Positions 35,436 through 43,924 of a DNA stretch of 64,000 nt are shown here, one piece after another. How positions within the stretch are numbered: position 1 is the stretch's first letter; every line of letters starts with the position of its first letter. The position numbers and the translations under genes are program-made. The stretch comes from CALROG01 sp943369755 (lineage in GTDB: Bacteria > Pseudomonadota > Gammaproteobacteria > Burkholderiales > Burkholderiaceae_C), in NCBI GenBank assembly GCA_943369755.1, contig CALROG020000006.1:62001-126000 (forward strand). Reading direction: 5' to 3'. Below the pieces are notes generated by a model. That model was not told the DNA's origin and made no database searches. It saw only the letters and a list, made by a program, of their open reading frames with translations.

Positions 35436-35813
35436 ATGAATTCACTCCAGGAGCCCGCGACGGGCACTGCGGCGGTCCGCCGCTTCAAGGACCCGGCCTA
35501 TGTGCCGCAGGCTGGCACGCTGGGCGAACTGCGCCGGCGCATTGACGCACTGGACGCCCAGATCGTCGACTTGCTGGTGCAGCGCGGCCTGTGCGTGCGT
35601 GACGCCACGCGCTTCAAACTCGATGAATTCCAGGTCGCGGCGCCGCAGCGACAAGCCCAGGTGCTGGCATCGGTGCGCAGCCAGGCGGCGGCGCACGAAA
35701 GCAGCTTCCCCGGCTTGCCCGAAATTGTCGAATCAACCTATCGCACGCTGGTGGCTGGCTTCGTTGCCGGCGAGGCGCGCTGCTTTCAAGAAACCGAAAG
35801 GATCTCTTCATGA
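35436..35813 (+). CDS. Chorismate mutase type II / PchB-like isochorismate-pyruvate lyase
   Basis: 125 aa all-helical AroQ-fold enzyme: TLGELRRRIDALDAQIVDLL, then VQRGLCVRDATRFK and AAPQRQAQVLASVR. The RFK and AP-x-R pattern is closer to PchB (isochorismate to salicylate plus pyruvate) than to a housekeeping chorismate mutase, and its neighbour two genes on binds chorismate, so isochorismate or chorismate is the probable substrate. An N-terminal extension of about 27 residues is not part of the fold. Overlaps the next start (ATGA at 35810): first gene of a coupled three-gene operon. Confidence 0.82.
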   Translation: MNSLQEPATGTAAVRRFKDPAYVPQAGTLGELRRRIDALDAQIVDLLVQRGLCVRDATRFKLDEFQVAAPQRQAQVLASVRSQAAAHESSFPGLPEIVESTYRTLVAGFVAGEARCFQETERISS

Positions 35814-36802
35814 CGCAACATCACTCCCCCACGACGCGCAGCTTGCTCAAGCGGTTTGCGGCCCTGGCCCTCAGCGTGGCATGCACGGCGAGCTGGGCCC
35901 AGGCCTGGCCGAACAAACCGATTCGGGTGGTGGTTCCTTATGGTGCCGGTTCTTCGCCAGACGTGATCATGCGCATCGTCGCCGAGCGGCTGGCACCGCG
36001 CTTGGGCCAGCCGGTGGTGATTGAAAACCGGGTCGGTGCGGGCGGCAACACCGGTACCGGTGCGGTGGCCAAAGCCCCCGGCGACGGCTACCTCTTTGTC
36101 ATCAGCACCAACGGCCCGTTGGTCTACAACACCCAGATATACAGCAAACTGGGCTATGACCCGTTCACCGAGCTCAAGCCAGTGGTACTGGCAGGCGGCC
36201 AGTCCAATATCTGCGCGGTGCGCACCGACTCGGGCATCAACTCGCTGAAAGACCTGGTGGAGGCCATGAAGAAGAACCCGGGCAAGTTCAATTTCTCATC
36301 CACCGGGGTGGGCAGCCTGTCGCAGCTGGGCGTGGAGTTGCTCAAGGTCAAGACTGACACTTATGCGGTGCACATTCCCTACGCTTCGTCACCGCTGGCG
36401 ATCATGGCCATTCTTCAGGGTGATGTGCAGTTTGCCTGCGTACCGGCCGTGGCCGTGATTCCGCAGGTCAAGGCGGGCAAGCTTCGGCCGCTGGCGGTGT
36501 CCACCGGCAAGCGCAGCGCGCTGACGCCAGAGATTCCGACCATGATGGAAGCCGGCCTGCCCGAAATCAACAACCTGGCCTGGATGGCGGTGATGGCACC
36601 CGCCAGCACGCCCAATGACATCGTGCAGCGCATGAATCAGGAAATCAACGCCGTGCTGGCCATGCCAGAAGTCAAGGAGCGGCTGCACGCCCAGTACATG
36701 GAGCCCATCGGCGGCTCGGTGCTGGAGCTGCAGAACTTCATGCAGCAGGAGCTGCGCGTCATGACGCCGATCATCAAGCGCACCGGCCTGCGCATCGATT
36801 GA
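35810..36802 (+). CDS. Bug/TctC-family periplasmic solute-binding protein
   Basis: 330 aa with a signal peptide (cleavage after SWAQA). Typical Bug-family landmarks: WPNKPIRVVVPYGAGSSPDVIMR, FNFSSTGVGSLSQLGVELL, VHIPYASSPLAIMAILQGD, LRPLAVSTGKRSALTPEIPT and a final tail. These bind small carboxylates and are hugely expanded in Burkholderiales. Placed between two chorismate-pathway enzymes and overlapping both (ATGA before, TTGA after), so its ligand may be an aromatic or cyclic carboxylate handled by them; this is inference. Confidence 0.93.
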   Translation: MTQHHSPTTRSLLKRFAALALSVACTASWAQAWPNKPIRVVVPYGAGSSPDVIMRIVAERLAPRLGQPVVIENRVGAGGNTGTGAVAKAPGDGYLFVISTNGPLVYNTQIYSKLGYDPFTELKPVVLAGGQSNICAVRTDSGINSLKDLVEAMKKNPGKFNFSSTGVGSLSQLGVELLKVKTDTYAVHIPYASSPLAIMAILQGDVQFACVPAVAVIPQVKAGKLRPLAVSTGKRSALTPEIPTMMEAGLPEINNLAWMAVMAPASTPNDIVQRMNQEINAVLAMPEVKERLHAQYMEPIGGSVLELQNFMQQELRVMTPIIKRTGLRID

Positions 36803-38736
36803 AGCTCGCACTGCAAGCGCACCTGCGCAACGCCGACGCAGCGCAGGTCGACGCCGCGCTGGCGCAGCTGGGCCATGTGCAGGGCATGTATTTCGGTGTT
36901 GACGCAGGCACCGAAGGCCTGCACCCGCGCCAGGCGGTGTTGCTGGATGCCCCCGCGCTGGTGCTTCAGGTGTATGGCCGTGGCCTGGCCGTCCAGGCGT
37001 CCACCGCGTTCGGCCAGGCGCTGCTGGCGCACCCGGCGCTGCAGCCGTGGTCTGCCTCGCTGGCTCAGGGCGGCCCGCCAGTGGCACAACTGCGCTCGCT
37101 GCTTGAGGCCTTCGAGCCTTCGCCCAACGTGATGCTGCTGGGGGCGTTGCGCTTCAATGCGTACCGGCTGGCCAACCACAGCGCCGCGCCGGATGAACTG
37201 TTCGGCGTGATGTTTTTGGCGCAAGGCTTCTGGCGGCGCAACAGTGCCAACCAGTGGCAGCGCGTCAGTCTCAGCCTTGATGGCGTAGCCGATGACCCGC
37301 CGCCCACGCCAGCCGTGGGCTGCGCAACTCAGAAAGCCGTTGCGCCGCAAGACGACTACCCGCCCGGTGGCCACGCCGACATGGTGCGCCGCGCCCTGGT
37401 GTGCCTGCGCCAGCAGCCGCTGGTGTCGCTCACGCTGAGCCAGAGCTTCCGGCGCGCCAGCACGGCCTCGGCAGTGCAGGCCTTCGACCGGCTGCGCCGC
37501 GTCAACCCGGCACCGGTGACGTTTTTCCTGAACGATGGATCGGGCAGCCTGCTGTTTGGCGCGTCACCTGACCTGCAGCTCGTGGTGCAGGGTGCCAGCG
37601 TGCAGGCGCTGCCGGTCTGTGGCACCGTGGCCCGCGGTCCCGGGCCGGTGGGCGAGGCGCAGGCATTTCGCGAGCTGGTCAATGAAGAGGTAGACGCCGC
37701 GTCGCTGGCAGTGTGCAGCGATGCACTGCGTGAAGACCTGGCACCCCTGTGCGAGCCGGGCTCGCTGCGGCTGCGGGAGCGCCGCCGACAGATGTCACTG
37801 GCCACCGTGGTGCATACCGTGGACCGCCTGGAAGGCCAACTGCGTGAGGGCTGCGATGCCTGGGACGCGATGTTGGCAACCACCGCCCCGGCCATGCTGA
37901 CCGGCACGCCCCGCCAGCATGCGCTGGCAGCCATCGAGGCACTGGAAGCCAGCCCGCGCGGCTGGTACGGCGGCCTTGGGGTGCAGGTCAGCGCCGACGG
38001 CTGCGCGCTGGTGGGTACGCTGCTGCGCGCTGCCACACTGGGCGGCGGCGTGGCCGAGGTGCGCACGGGTGGCGACCTGATGGCAGATTCAGTGCCCGAA
38101 CGCGAGGAGCAGGAGTCGCGCCTGAAGGCCTTGTCGCTGTGGCGCGCGCTGGGCCTGGACACCCCCCCCGCCGACCCCATCCCCGGGGACACCAAAGGCC
38201 CTGCGCTACCCGTGGCTGTTAGCCTGCAAAACCACGACGACCCGTTCCCACAGGCCGTGGCAGACGCACTGCGCGGCCTTGGCCTGCGCATTGAGGCCGG
38301 TGCAAGCCCGGCGGTGTTGCTGGGGCGCGACCTGCCAGACGGCCACTACAGCCATGCCCTGGCCCTGGGCGACGCCGGGCTGCGCCTGTTGGCCCACGCC
38401 GGTTTTCAGGTTCAGGCCATTGCGCCCGAGCATGGCCGCCTGGTGCAATGCAGCGCCACCGCCCAGGCACCCTGGGCCGCCGCTGGCAAGTTCCAGGCTG
38501 CGCGCTATGCCAGCCTGGCGCTGGCAAAGGCGGCTGCGCTGCCACCGGGCTGGCAGGTCTGGGCGACCGACGACGCCATGCAACCGGTGATGCTGGCCCA
38601 CCCGGGCCGTCGCCTGGTGTGCATGCTGGTGCGCCCGGAGTCGCTGCTTTCATCGGCACAGGCATTGCGGGCCCTGCATGCCGCTTTGGCCTTTTGCGCG
38701 CAACTCAGGCCGCCGCCAAGCGCCACAGAGAGGTAA
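36799..38736 (+). CDS. Chorismate-binding enzyme (TrpE/PhzE-like) fused to a dead glutaminase domain
   Basis: 645 aa from TTG 36799, overlapping the Bug stop. Residues 1-170 match the TrpE N-terminal region; about 185-455 form the chorismate-binding domain (LPVCGTVARGPGP, LCEPGSLRLRERRRQ, RGWYGGLGVQVSADG, GGDLMADSVPEREEQES). The C-terminal 165 residues follow a class I glutamine amidotransferase from start to end, but the nucleophile Cys position (G-x-C-x-G-x-Q) is His533 (LAHAGFQVQ) and the catalytic His of HPES is Arg612 (VRPES). It therefore cannot hydrolyse glutamine. The first domain also departs from consensus (GTPR for GAPK; the usual AEH is lost). Isochorismate or aminodeoxychorismate synthase-like activity is possible. 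Third gene of the operon. Confidence 0.8.
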   Translation: MKLALQAHLRNADAAQVDAALAQLGHVQGMYFGVDAGTEGLHPRQAVLLDAPALVLQVYGRGLAVQASTAFGQALLAHPALQPWSASLAQGGPPVAQLRSLLEAFEPSPNVMLLGALRFNAYRLANHSAAPDELFGVMFLAQGFWRRNSANQWQRVSLSLDGVADDPPPTPAVGCATQKAVAPQDDYPPGGHADMVRRALVCLRQQPLVSLTLSQSFRRASTASAVQAFDRLRRVNPAPVTFFLNDGSGSLLFGASPDLQLVVQGASVQALPVCGTVARGPGPVGEAQAFRELVNEEVDAASLAVCSDALREDLAPLCEPGSLRLRERRRQMSLATVVHTVDRLEGQLREGCDAWDAMLATTAPAMLTGTPRQHALAAIEALEASPRGWYGGLGVQVSADGCALVGTLLRAATLGGGVAEVRTGGDLMADSVPEREEQESRLKALSLWRALGLDTPPADPIPGDTKGPALPVAVSLQNHDDPFPQAVADALRGLGLRIEAGASPAVLLGRDLPDGHYSHALALGDAGLRLLAHAGFQVQAIAPEHGRLVQCSATAQAPWAAAGKFQAARYASLALAKAAALPPGWQVWATDDAMQPVMLAHPGRRLVCMLVRPESLLSSAQALRALHAALAFCAQLRPPPSATER

Positions 38737-39838
38737 GTTCCCGCGCACGTGCGGCGTGCAGCGGGTCGGCGGTGTCCGCCGCCTTGGGGTGTTGGGGCCG
38801 AACCTTGGCCCTCCCCAGCACCTTCAGGCCGCCCGCCTGAATCCACCCCAACAACTCTTCGCGGGTGCGCAGGCCAAGGTGCTCGGCAAGGTCCGACAAA
38901 ATCAGCCAACCCTCGCCGCCGGGGGCCAGGTGCGCCGCCAGCCCGGCCAGAAAGCCGCGCAGCATGCGGCTGCCTTCGTCATACACCGCATGCTCGATCG
39001 GAGAACTCGGCCGCGCGGGCAGCCAGGGCGGATTGCACACCACCAGGGGGGCCTGCCCCGGTGGGAACAGGTCGGCCTGCAACACCACAACCGGTGCCCC
39101 AATTTTCAGGCGCGCCATGTTGTCGCGTGCACAGGCCAGCGCGCGCGGGTCGGCGTCGGTGGCCAGCACCCGCTGCACACCGCGGCGCACCAGCACTGCG
39201 GCCAGCACCCCGGTGCCGGTGCCAATGTCAAACGCCAGGGTGGTGGACGGCAGTGGCTGGTTGGCGACCAGTTCAATGTATTCCCCCCGGACTGGCGAAA
39301 ACACCCCGTAGTGGGCATGAATGCTGGCCCCCAGCGCGGCAATCGGCACGCCTTTTTTGCGCCATTCATGGGCCCCCACCAAACCCAGCAGCTCGCGCAG
39401 CGAGGCCACGCAGGGTTCGCCGCCCGGCCCCCAGGCTTCGGTGCAGGCCAGGCGCAGGTCAGGGGCCCGGCGCAGGGAAATGGCGTAGTCGGCCTGCAGC
39501 GGCACCAACAGCATGGCCAGCACCCGGGCGCGCTGGCCCTGGGCCTGGCGGTGCAGGTGAAACGCCTGCGCCGGGTCTGCTGGCGCGGCTTTGGCCGGCG
39601 TTTTGCGCGGCTTGCGGTCAACCCGACGGGCCAGCGCCTGCAACAGCTGGCGCGCGTTGTGAAAGTCACCGCGCCACAGCAGCGCCGTGCCTTCACAGGC
39701 CAGCCGGTAGGCTGCGTCGGCGCTCAGTGTGTCGTCGGCCAACTGCACACGGGTCGGGGCCGGCAGGCCGGCCTCGCTGCGCCAAACGGCGCTGCACGCC
39801 AGGCCGTCTTGCAGCCAATTGATGCGGGTATCGCTCAC
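38705..39838 (-). CDS. Class I SAM-dependent methyltransferase with NPPW motif
   Basis: 377 aa. An N-terminal accessory region of about 190 residues precedes a Rossmann methyltransferase: motif I AFDIGTGTGVLAAVLVRRG, acidic VLATDADPRALACARDN, and the catalytic VVCNPPWLP. NPPW/NPPY enzymes methylate amide or amino nitrogens (Gln in release factors or ribosomal proteins, or adenine/guanine in RNA); the layout recalls RsmC/PrmC-like proteins. Its 3' end overlaps the convergent chorismate gene by 32 bp; its start overlaps the DUF808 stop by 4 bp, so those two are coupled. Confidence 0.88.
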   Translation of the reverse strand: MSDTRINWLQDGLACSAVWRSEAGLPAPTRVQLADDTLSADAAYRLACEGTALLWRGDFHNARQLLQALARRVDRKPRKTPAKAAPADPAQAFHLHRQAQGQRARVLAMLLVPLQADYAISLRRAPDLRLACTEAWGPGGEPCVASLRELLGLVGAHEWRKKGVPIAALGASIHAHYGVFSPVRGEYIELVANQPLPSTTLAFDIGTGTGVLAAVLVRRGVQRVLATDADPRALACARDNMARLKIGAPVVVLQADLFPPGQAPLVVCNPPWLPARPSSPIEHAVYDEGSRMLRGFLAGLAAHLAPGGEGWLILSDLAEHLGLRTREELLGWIQAGGLKVLGRAKVRPQHPKAADTADPLHAARARELTSLWRLAAA

Positions 39839-40770
39839 GCGGCGGCCTTGCGCGGCACGACACGTTTGAACAGCAGCACACCACCCAATACCCCAGCGCC
39901 GGCCAGCAGGCCAACAACGCCGTCCAGCACCAGCGGTGCCAGCGCGCCCAACACCCCGCCCACGCCAGGCACAGCACCCGCCTGCAGCGCTGCGGCTTCA
40001 ATCGCATGGTGCAGCGGCGCGATGCCATGCGTCAGAATGCCGCCGCCGACCAGGAACATGGCCGCTGTGCCCGCCACCGACAAGCCTTTCATCAACCAGG
40101 GCGCCGCGCGCAAAATTGCGCGCCCCACGGCTTGGCGGGTGGCACTGGCCTGGCGACTCAGGTACAGGCCGAAGTCGTCCAGCTTGACGATGCCCGCCAC
40201 CAGCCCGTAGACGCCGATGGTCATGATGATCGCTATGCCCGAGAGCACCGCCAGTTGCGTCCAGAACGGGCTAGTGGCCACGGTGCCTAGCGTGATCGCA
40301 ATGATCTCCGCCGAGAGGATGAAGTCGGTGCGCACCGCGCCCTTGATCTTGTCTTTTTCAAGCTGCACCAGGTCAACTGCGGGGTTGGTCAGCGACTGCG
40401 TCAGCGCTGCGCGGCGGGCCTGTTCTTCGGCGTTGTTGTGCAGGTATTTGTGGGCAAGTTTTTCAAACCCTTCAAAGCACAAAAAGGCACCGCCCACCAT
40501 CAGCAGCGGCGTCACGGCCCAGGGCGCAAACGCGCTGATGGCCAGCGCCGCCGGCACCAGAATCAGCTTGTTCAGCACGGAGCCGCGCGCTACGGCCCAC
40601 ACCACCGGCAGCTCGCGGTCAGCCTGCAGGCCCGCAACCTGCTGGGCATTGAGCGCCAGATCGTCGCCCAACACACCGGCTGTTTTTTTGGCAGCCACCT
40701 TGGTCAGAACCGACACGTCGTCCAGAATGGACGCAATGTCGTCAAGCAGGGCAAGCAGGCTGGAGGCCAT
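39835..40770 (-). CDS. DUF808-family inner-membrane protein (YedI-like)
   Basis: 311 aa. N-terminal SLLALLDDIASILDDVSVLTKVAAKKTAGVLGDDLALNAQQV (seen as consecutive motifs) is highly characteristic of DUF808/YedI. About five membrane helices follow (e.g. ALAISAFAPWAVTPLLMVGGAFL, ITLGTVATSPFWTQLAVLSG) and a basic C-terminus. No biochemical function is established. Cotranscribed with the methyltransferase downstream and perhaps the acetyltransferase upstream (12-nt gap). Confidence 0.93.
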   Translation of the reverse strand: MASSLLALLDDIASILDDVSVLTKVAAKKTAGVLGDDLALNAQQVAGLQADRELPVVWAVARGSVLNKLILVPAALAISAFAPWAVTPLLMVGGAFLCFEGFEKLAHKYLHNNAEEQARRAALTQSLTNPAVDLVQLEKDKIKGAVRTDFILSAEIIAITLGTVATSPFWTQLAVLSGIAIIMTIGVYGLVAGIVKLDDFGLYLSRQASATRQAVGRAILRAAPWLMKGLSVAGTAAMFLVGGGILTHGIAPLHHAIEAAALQAGAVPGVGGVLGALAPLVLDGVVGLLAGAGVLGGVLLFKRVVPRKAAA

Positions 40771-40782
40771 CGGTATCCTTGT

Positions 40783-41301
40783 TCAGTCGAGTCGGCGCTT
40801 GAGGCGAATTTCTTCAAGTTTGACACCGCCCACCGTGGTCGTCCGTGCGGTGTTCAGCTCGCGCTTGAAGCCGGCCAGCTCGTAAAAGCGCAGGGCGCGC
40901 TCGTTGCGCAACAGCACCCACAGCGTGACTTCGGTGCAGCCTTCTTCAATCAGGCCTTCGCGGGCGGCGTCCCACAGGGCCAGCCCGGCCCCTTTGTCCC
41001 ATTGGTCAGGGTGCACATACAGCGCCCAGATTTCACCGGTGGTGGCCTTGGACTTCGGGTCCCGCGAGCGGTCATAGCCGACAAAGCCCACAATGCCGGC
41101 GGCGTCGTTGGCCACCAGCACTTGCGGCTCGGCAAACTCAATGGCTTCGCGCCACAACGGCAGGCGCTTTTCGGCCGTCAGGCCACTCAGGTGTTCGTCA
41201 GGCATCAGGCCCTGGTAGGCGGTCTGCCAGGCGATAACGTGGATTTCGGCAATGGCGCGGGCGTCGCTCTTGGCGGCACGGCGCACGGTGTGACTGGACA
41301 T
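40783..41301 (-). CDS. GNAT-family N-acetyltransferase
   Basis: 172 aa. RimI-like GNAT fold: VRRAAKSDARAIAEIHVIAWQTAYQGLMP at the N-terminus, the acetyl-CoA loop region EIWALYVHPDQWDKGAGLALWDAA (motif A, Q/R-x-x-G-x-G/A form) and a final VLLRNERALRFYELAGFKRE (motif B). Acceptor substrate unknown. Leading gene of the run GNAT, DUF808, methyltransferase. Confidence 0.9.
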   Translation of the reverse strand: MSSHTVRRAAKSDARAIAEIHVIAWQTAYQGLMPDEHLSGLTAEKRLPLWREAIEFAEPQVLVANDAAGIVGFVGYDRSRDPKSKATTGEIWALYVHPDQWDKGAGLALWDAAREGLIEEGCTEVTLWVLLRNERALRFYELAGFKRELNTARTTTVGGVKLEEIRLKRRLD

Positions 41302-41368
41302 GGTTGGCGTGTGGATAGCGGTTCAGGAAATGGGCGACCGGCCTGCATTGTCGCCCGGGGGCGTGATT

Positions 41369-41710
41369 ATGATGGCCGCGCCAGCCATGACCGCCACCGC
41401 CCCCACCCCTGCTCCCATGCCGCGACCCGGCTTCCAGGCCCGGCTCGCCCCTGGCGGCCAGACTTTCGACGCCCCTGTCGACCTGCCCTTGCTGATGGCC
41501 GCCGAAGCGGCGGGGCTGCTGCTGCCAAGCTCGTGCCGCAACGGTACCTGCCGCACCTGCATCTGCCAGCTCGCTGCAGGCCAGGTGAGTTACCGGATTG
41601 AATGGCCCGGCCTGAGTGCCCAGGAAAAGGCCGACAGCTTCATCCTGCCGTGCGTGGCTTACCCCCAAAGCGACGTGGTGCTGCTCGCCAGCCCGTCCGA
41701 TTCGCTATAA
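41369..41710 (+). CDS. Plant-type [2Fe-2S] ferredoxin
   Basis: 113 aa if started at ATG 41369; several in-frame ATGs make the start uncertain. The cluster ligands follow the plant-type spacing: SSCRNGTCRTCICQL gives Cys-x4-Cys-x2-Cys, and the fourth is in FILPCVAYPQSDVVL. Functions as a one-electron carrier; no partner oxygenase or reductase is adjacent. The last codon and stop lie in a copy of the 42-bp repeat. Divergent from the GNAT gene. Confidence 0.88.
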   Translation: MMAAPAMTATAPTPAPMPRPGFQARLAPGGQTFDAPVDLPLLMAAEAAGLLLPSSCRNGTCRTCICQLAAGQVSYRIEWPGLSAQEKADSFILPCVAYPQSDVVLLASPSDSL

Positions 41711-41745
41711 ATTTCATAGTGGCTCACGCTGCTAGTACGCGGGCT
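41704..41745 (+). repeat. 42-bp double-hairpin repeat, copy 5 (at ferredoxin stop)
   Basis: Starts GCTATAAATTTCATAGTGGC and ends ACGCGGGCT, followed by ACAGCCGTTTTTAT. The TAA stop of the ferredoxin gene (41708-41710) is inside the repeat. Confidence 0.9.
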
Positions 41746-41825
41746 ACAGCCGTTTTTATCGGTTTTCAGGGGCTGCAACCGGGTGCGGGGCACGCGTCAG
41801 CGTGGCTTCAGTCTCGGCGTTTAAC

Positions 41826-42221
41826 ATGCTTGCAATGCAAAGTGCCGAACCGGCTCCCGCCCTTGAGTCTGCTCAACCGGCCTCCCCACCTGTCAAGACC
41901 GGCCCACAGGCCTGGCTGCTCGCCGTGGGGTCGGCCGCGCTGTGGCAAATCGACCCGGCCCTGATCGAGCTGGGCGAACTGGCGTGTTCGGTGGCTTGTG
42001 CTTCGACCCAGGGTGCGGCGCGCGATGCCGTCAACCAACTGCACGACCAGGCGGCCATGCTGCGCAAGCGCCTTGCCCCCATGGGCGCACGCCATGTGGA
42101 CCGGGTAGTGCGCCGCGCCGAGCGCGCCAGCGGCAGCGTGCTGGATAAACGCGCCCGGCTTCACGAGCTGCAGTCCAGTTGGGACGATCTGATGACCTGC
42201 CTGCGGCTTATCCGCAAGTAA
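41826..42221 (+). CDS. Conserved hypothetical helical protein
   Basis: 131 aa from ATG 41826; a GTG at 41802 and an ATG at 41835 are alternatives with equally weak RBS. After a Pro/Ala-rich start it is mainly helical: AALWQIDPALIELGELACSVACAS, AVNQLHDQAAMLRKRLAPMG, RRAERASGSVLDKRARLHEL. No signal peptide, membrane segment or recognised domain. The composition matches the neighbouring genes, so it is probably native. Confidence 0.55.
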   Translation: MLAMQSAEPAPALESAQPASPPVKTGPQAWLLAVGSAALWQIDPALIELGELACSVACASTQGAARDAVNQLHDQAAMLRKRLAPMGARHVDRVVRRAERASGSVLDKRARLHELQSSWDDLMTCLRLIRK

Positions 42222-42295
42222 GCCCGGTACCGGGCGAATTCAAAATTCCTCCATATTTGCGTTCATAGAATGGTTCCATCGTCAGGAGCCATGCC

Positions 42296-43921
42296 ATGAA
42301 ACGCCTCACTCACCTGCTTTCATTTGTACTGCTGGGCCTGCTGCTGGCCTCTTGCGGCGGCGGCTCGGCTGACGCCCCGGCGCTGCCATCGCCCCAGACG
42401 GCGGTGGTCGAAACCACCCAGTGCGACGACCCCACTGGCGCCAGCGCCCAACTGGTCAATGGCCAGTGCCTGCGGGCTTCAAACGCGCTGCGCGCCGCCC
42501 AGGCACCGCAGGCCACGGCAACCATTGACGCCACCGCCCTTTTCAACTGGGCCGAACTAACCTACCCGCAGTTCTTTCCGACCCGAAACAGCAACCTCAC
42601 CGCAGCGCCCTACACCTACCGGGTGTACGCCGGTGCCTCGGGGCCCACCTACCTCGGTGTGGCTGGTGACGGCGTGTTTGTACTTGGCCCCACGATCAGC
42701 GGCAACCAACTGGCCTATGTGGGCAGCCTGGCCACTTTCAGTTGCCTGGTGGTGCCGGCCAACTGTGTCGTGCCGGGCGCGCCCACCATCGGCGTGGCCA
42801 CAGCGGGCAACGCCAGCGCAGCCATCAACTTCACCGCCCCTGCCAGCAGCGGCGGCGCGGCCATCAGCAGCTATACCGCAGCCTGCGTGGCGCTGGGCTC
42901 CACCCGCACCGCCACCGGCGTGACAACGCCCATCACCGTGCTCGGGCTGACCAACAACGCGCCCTACGGCTGCACCGTCAGCGCAACCAACGCCTACGGC
43001 ACGGGCTCGCCCTCAGCCGTGGTGTCGGTTACGCCCAGCGGCACGGCCAGCACGTCCACACTGGGCGGCACCAGCACGACCGGTGGGACAAGCACAACCG
43101 GAACCACCACCGGCAGTTCAGGTACCAGCTCCACCGCTGGCGTGATGTGCAGCTTCAGCCAGAGCCTGACCAATGCCTTCCTGAACCTGCTGAGCACCGC
43201 AGCCATGAGCTGCACCGGCACCACCCGCAACCTGACGGGCAACGGTGTGCCCGACCACACGCCTGGCACCTTCCCCAACGCAGGCAACCCCAACAACATT
43301 GCCGCCAACAATGTGCGCTTTGCCAACACCACGGAGCCTGCCGTGGTCAGCAGCAACGGCACGGCGGTGGCCAACACCATCGGTTTTGCCAACAACAGCG
43401 TGAAGTTCGACCCGGCCACCGCCGAGAGCTACCAGAACGCCGGCGTCTGGAAGATCGAGGCCCTGAACCAGAGCTACTTTGCCTTTGGGGTGGACTCCAG
43501 CAACGCCCATGTGCAGCCCGGCGGCATCTATCACTATCACGGCATGCCCGAGGGCTACATTACCCGCCTGAACAAGGGCACCGCCATGACCCTGGTGGGC
43601 TTTGCGGTCGATGGCTTTCCCATCTATGCGCGCTACGGCTACAACACCGCCGCCAACGCCGCCAGCGGCACCAGGGTCATGACCCCCAGCTACCGCATGA
43701 AGACAGCCCCCAGCAGTGGCCGGCCGTCTACCGCCACGGTACCCATGGGCACCTTTACGCAAGACTACGAATACGTGGCCGGTCTGGGCGACCTGGATGA
43801 ATGCAATGGCCGCACCGGCGTCACGCCCGAGTTCCCCAACGGCATCTACCACTACTACATCACCGACGGCTACCCCTACATCCAGCGCTGCGTGAAGGGC
43901 ACGGCTGCGTCCACGCGGTAA
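42296..43921 (+). CDS. YHYH-domain lipoprotein with fibronectin-like and Thr/Gly-rich regions
   Basis: 541 aa. Lipoprotein signal (LLGLLLASCGGG, Cys20). Residues about 75-150 form a domain with TYPQFFPTRNSNL and YAGASGPTYLGVAGDGVFVLGP; 155-245 are a fibronectin type III-like segment (AAINFTAPASSGGAAISSY); then a Thr/Ser/Gly linker; from about 285 the YHYH domain: PGGIYHYHGMPEGYITRLN, FPIYARYGYN, and NGIYHYYITDGYPYIQRC. YHYH proteins are predicted extracellular, possibly metal-binding. First of three tightly spaced genes with HupE-like and multiheme cytochrome proteins. Confidence 0.88.
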   Translation: MKRLTHLLSFVLLGLLLASCGGGSADAPALPSPQTAVVETTQCDDPTGASAQLVNGQCLRASNALRAAQAPQATATIDATALFNWAELTYPQFFPTRNSNLTAAPYTYRVYAGASGPTYLGVAGDGVFVLGPTISGNQLAYVGSLATFSCLVVPANCVVPGAPTIGVATAGNASAAINFTAPASSGGAAISSYTAACVALGSTRTATGVTTPITVLGLTNNAPYGCTVSATNAYGTGSPSAVVSVTPSGTASTSTLGGTSTTGGTSTTGTTTGSSGTSSTAGVMCSFSQSLTNAFLNLLSTAAMSCTGTTRNLTGNGVPDHTPGTFPNAGNPNNIAANNVRFANTTEPAVVSSNGTAVANTIGFANNSVKFDPATAESYQNAGVWKIEALNQSYFAFGVDSSNAHVQPGGIYHYHGMPEGYITRLNKGTAMTLVGFAVDGFPIYARYGYNTAANAASGTRVMTPSYRMKTAPSSGRPSTATVPMGTFTQDYEYVAGLGDLDECNGRTGVTPEFPNGIYHYYITDGYPYIQRCVKGTAASTR

Positions 43922-43924
43922 GTG

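Noticed and set aside
40217..40885. Plus-strand frames opposite DUF808 and the methyltransferase
   Set aside because: They are shadows in a GC-rich region: strong family motifs lie on the minus strand and none on the plus strand.
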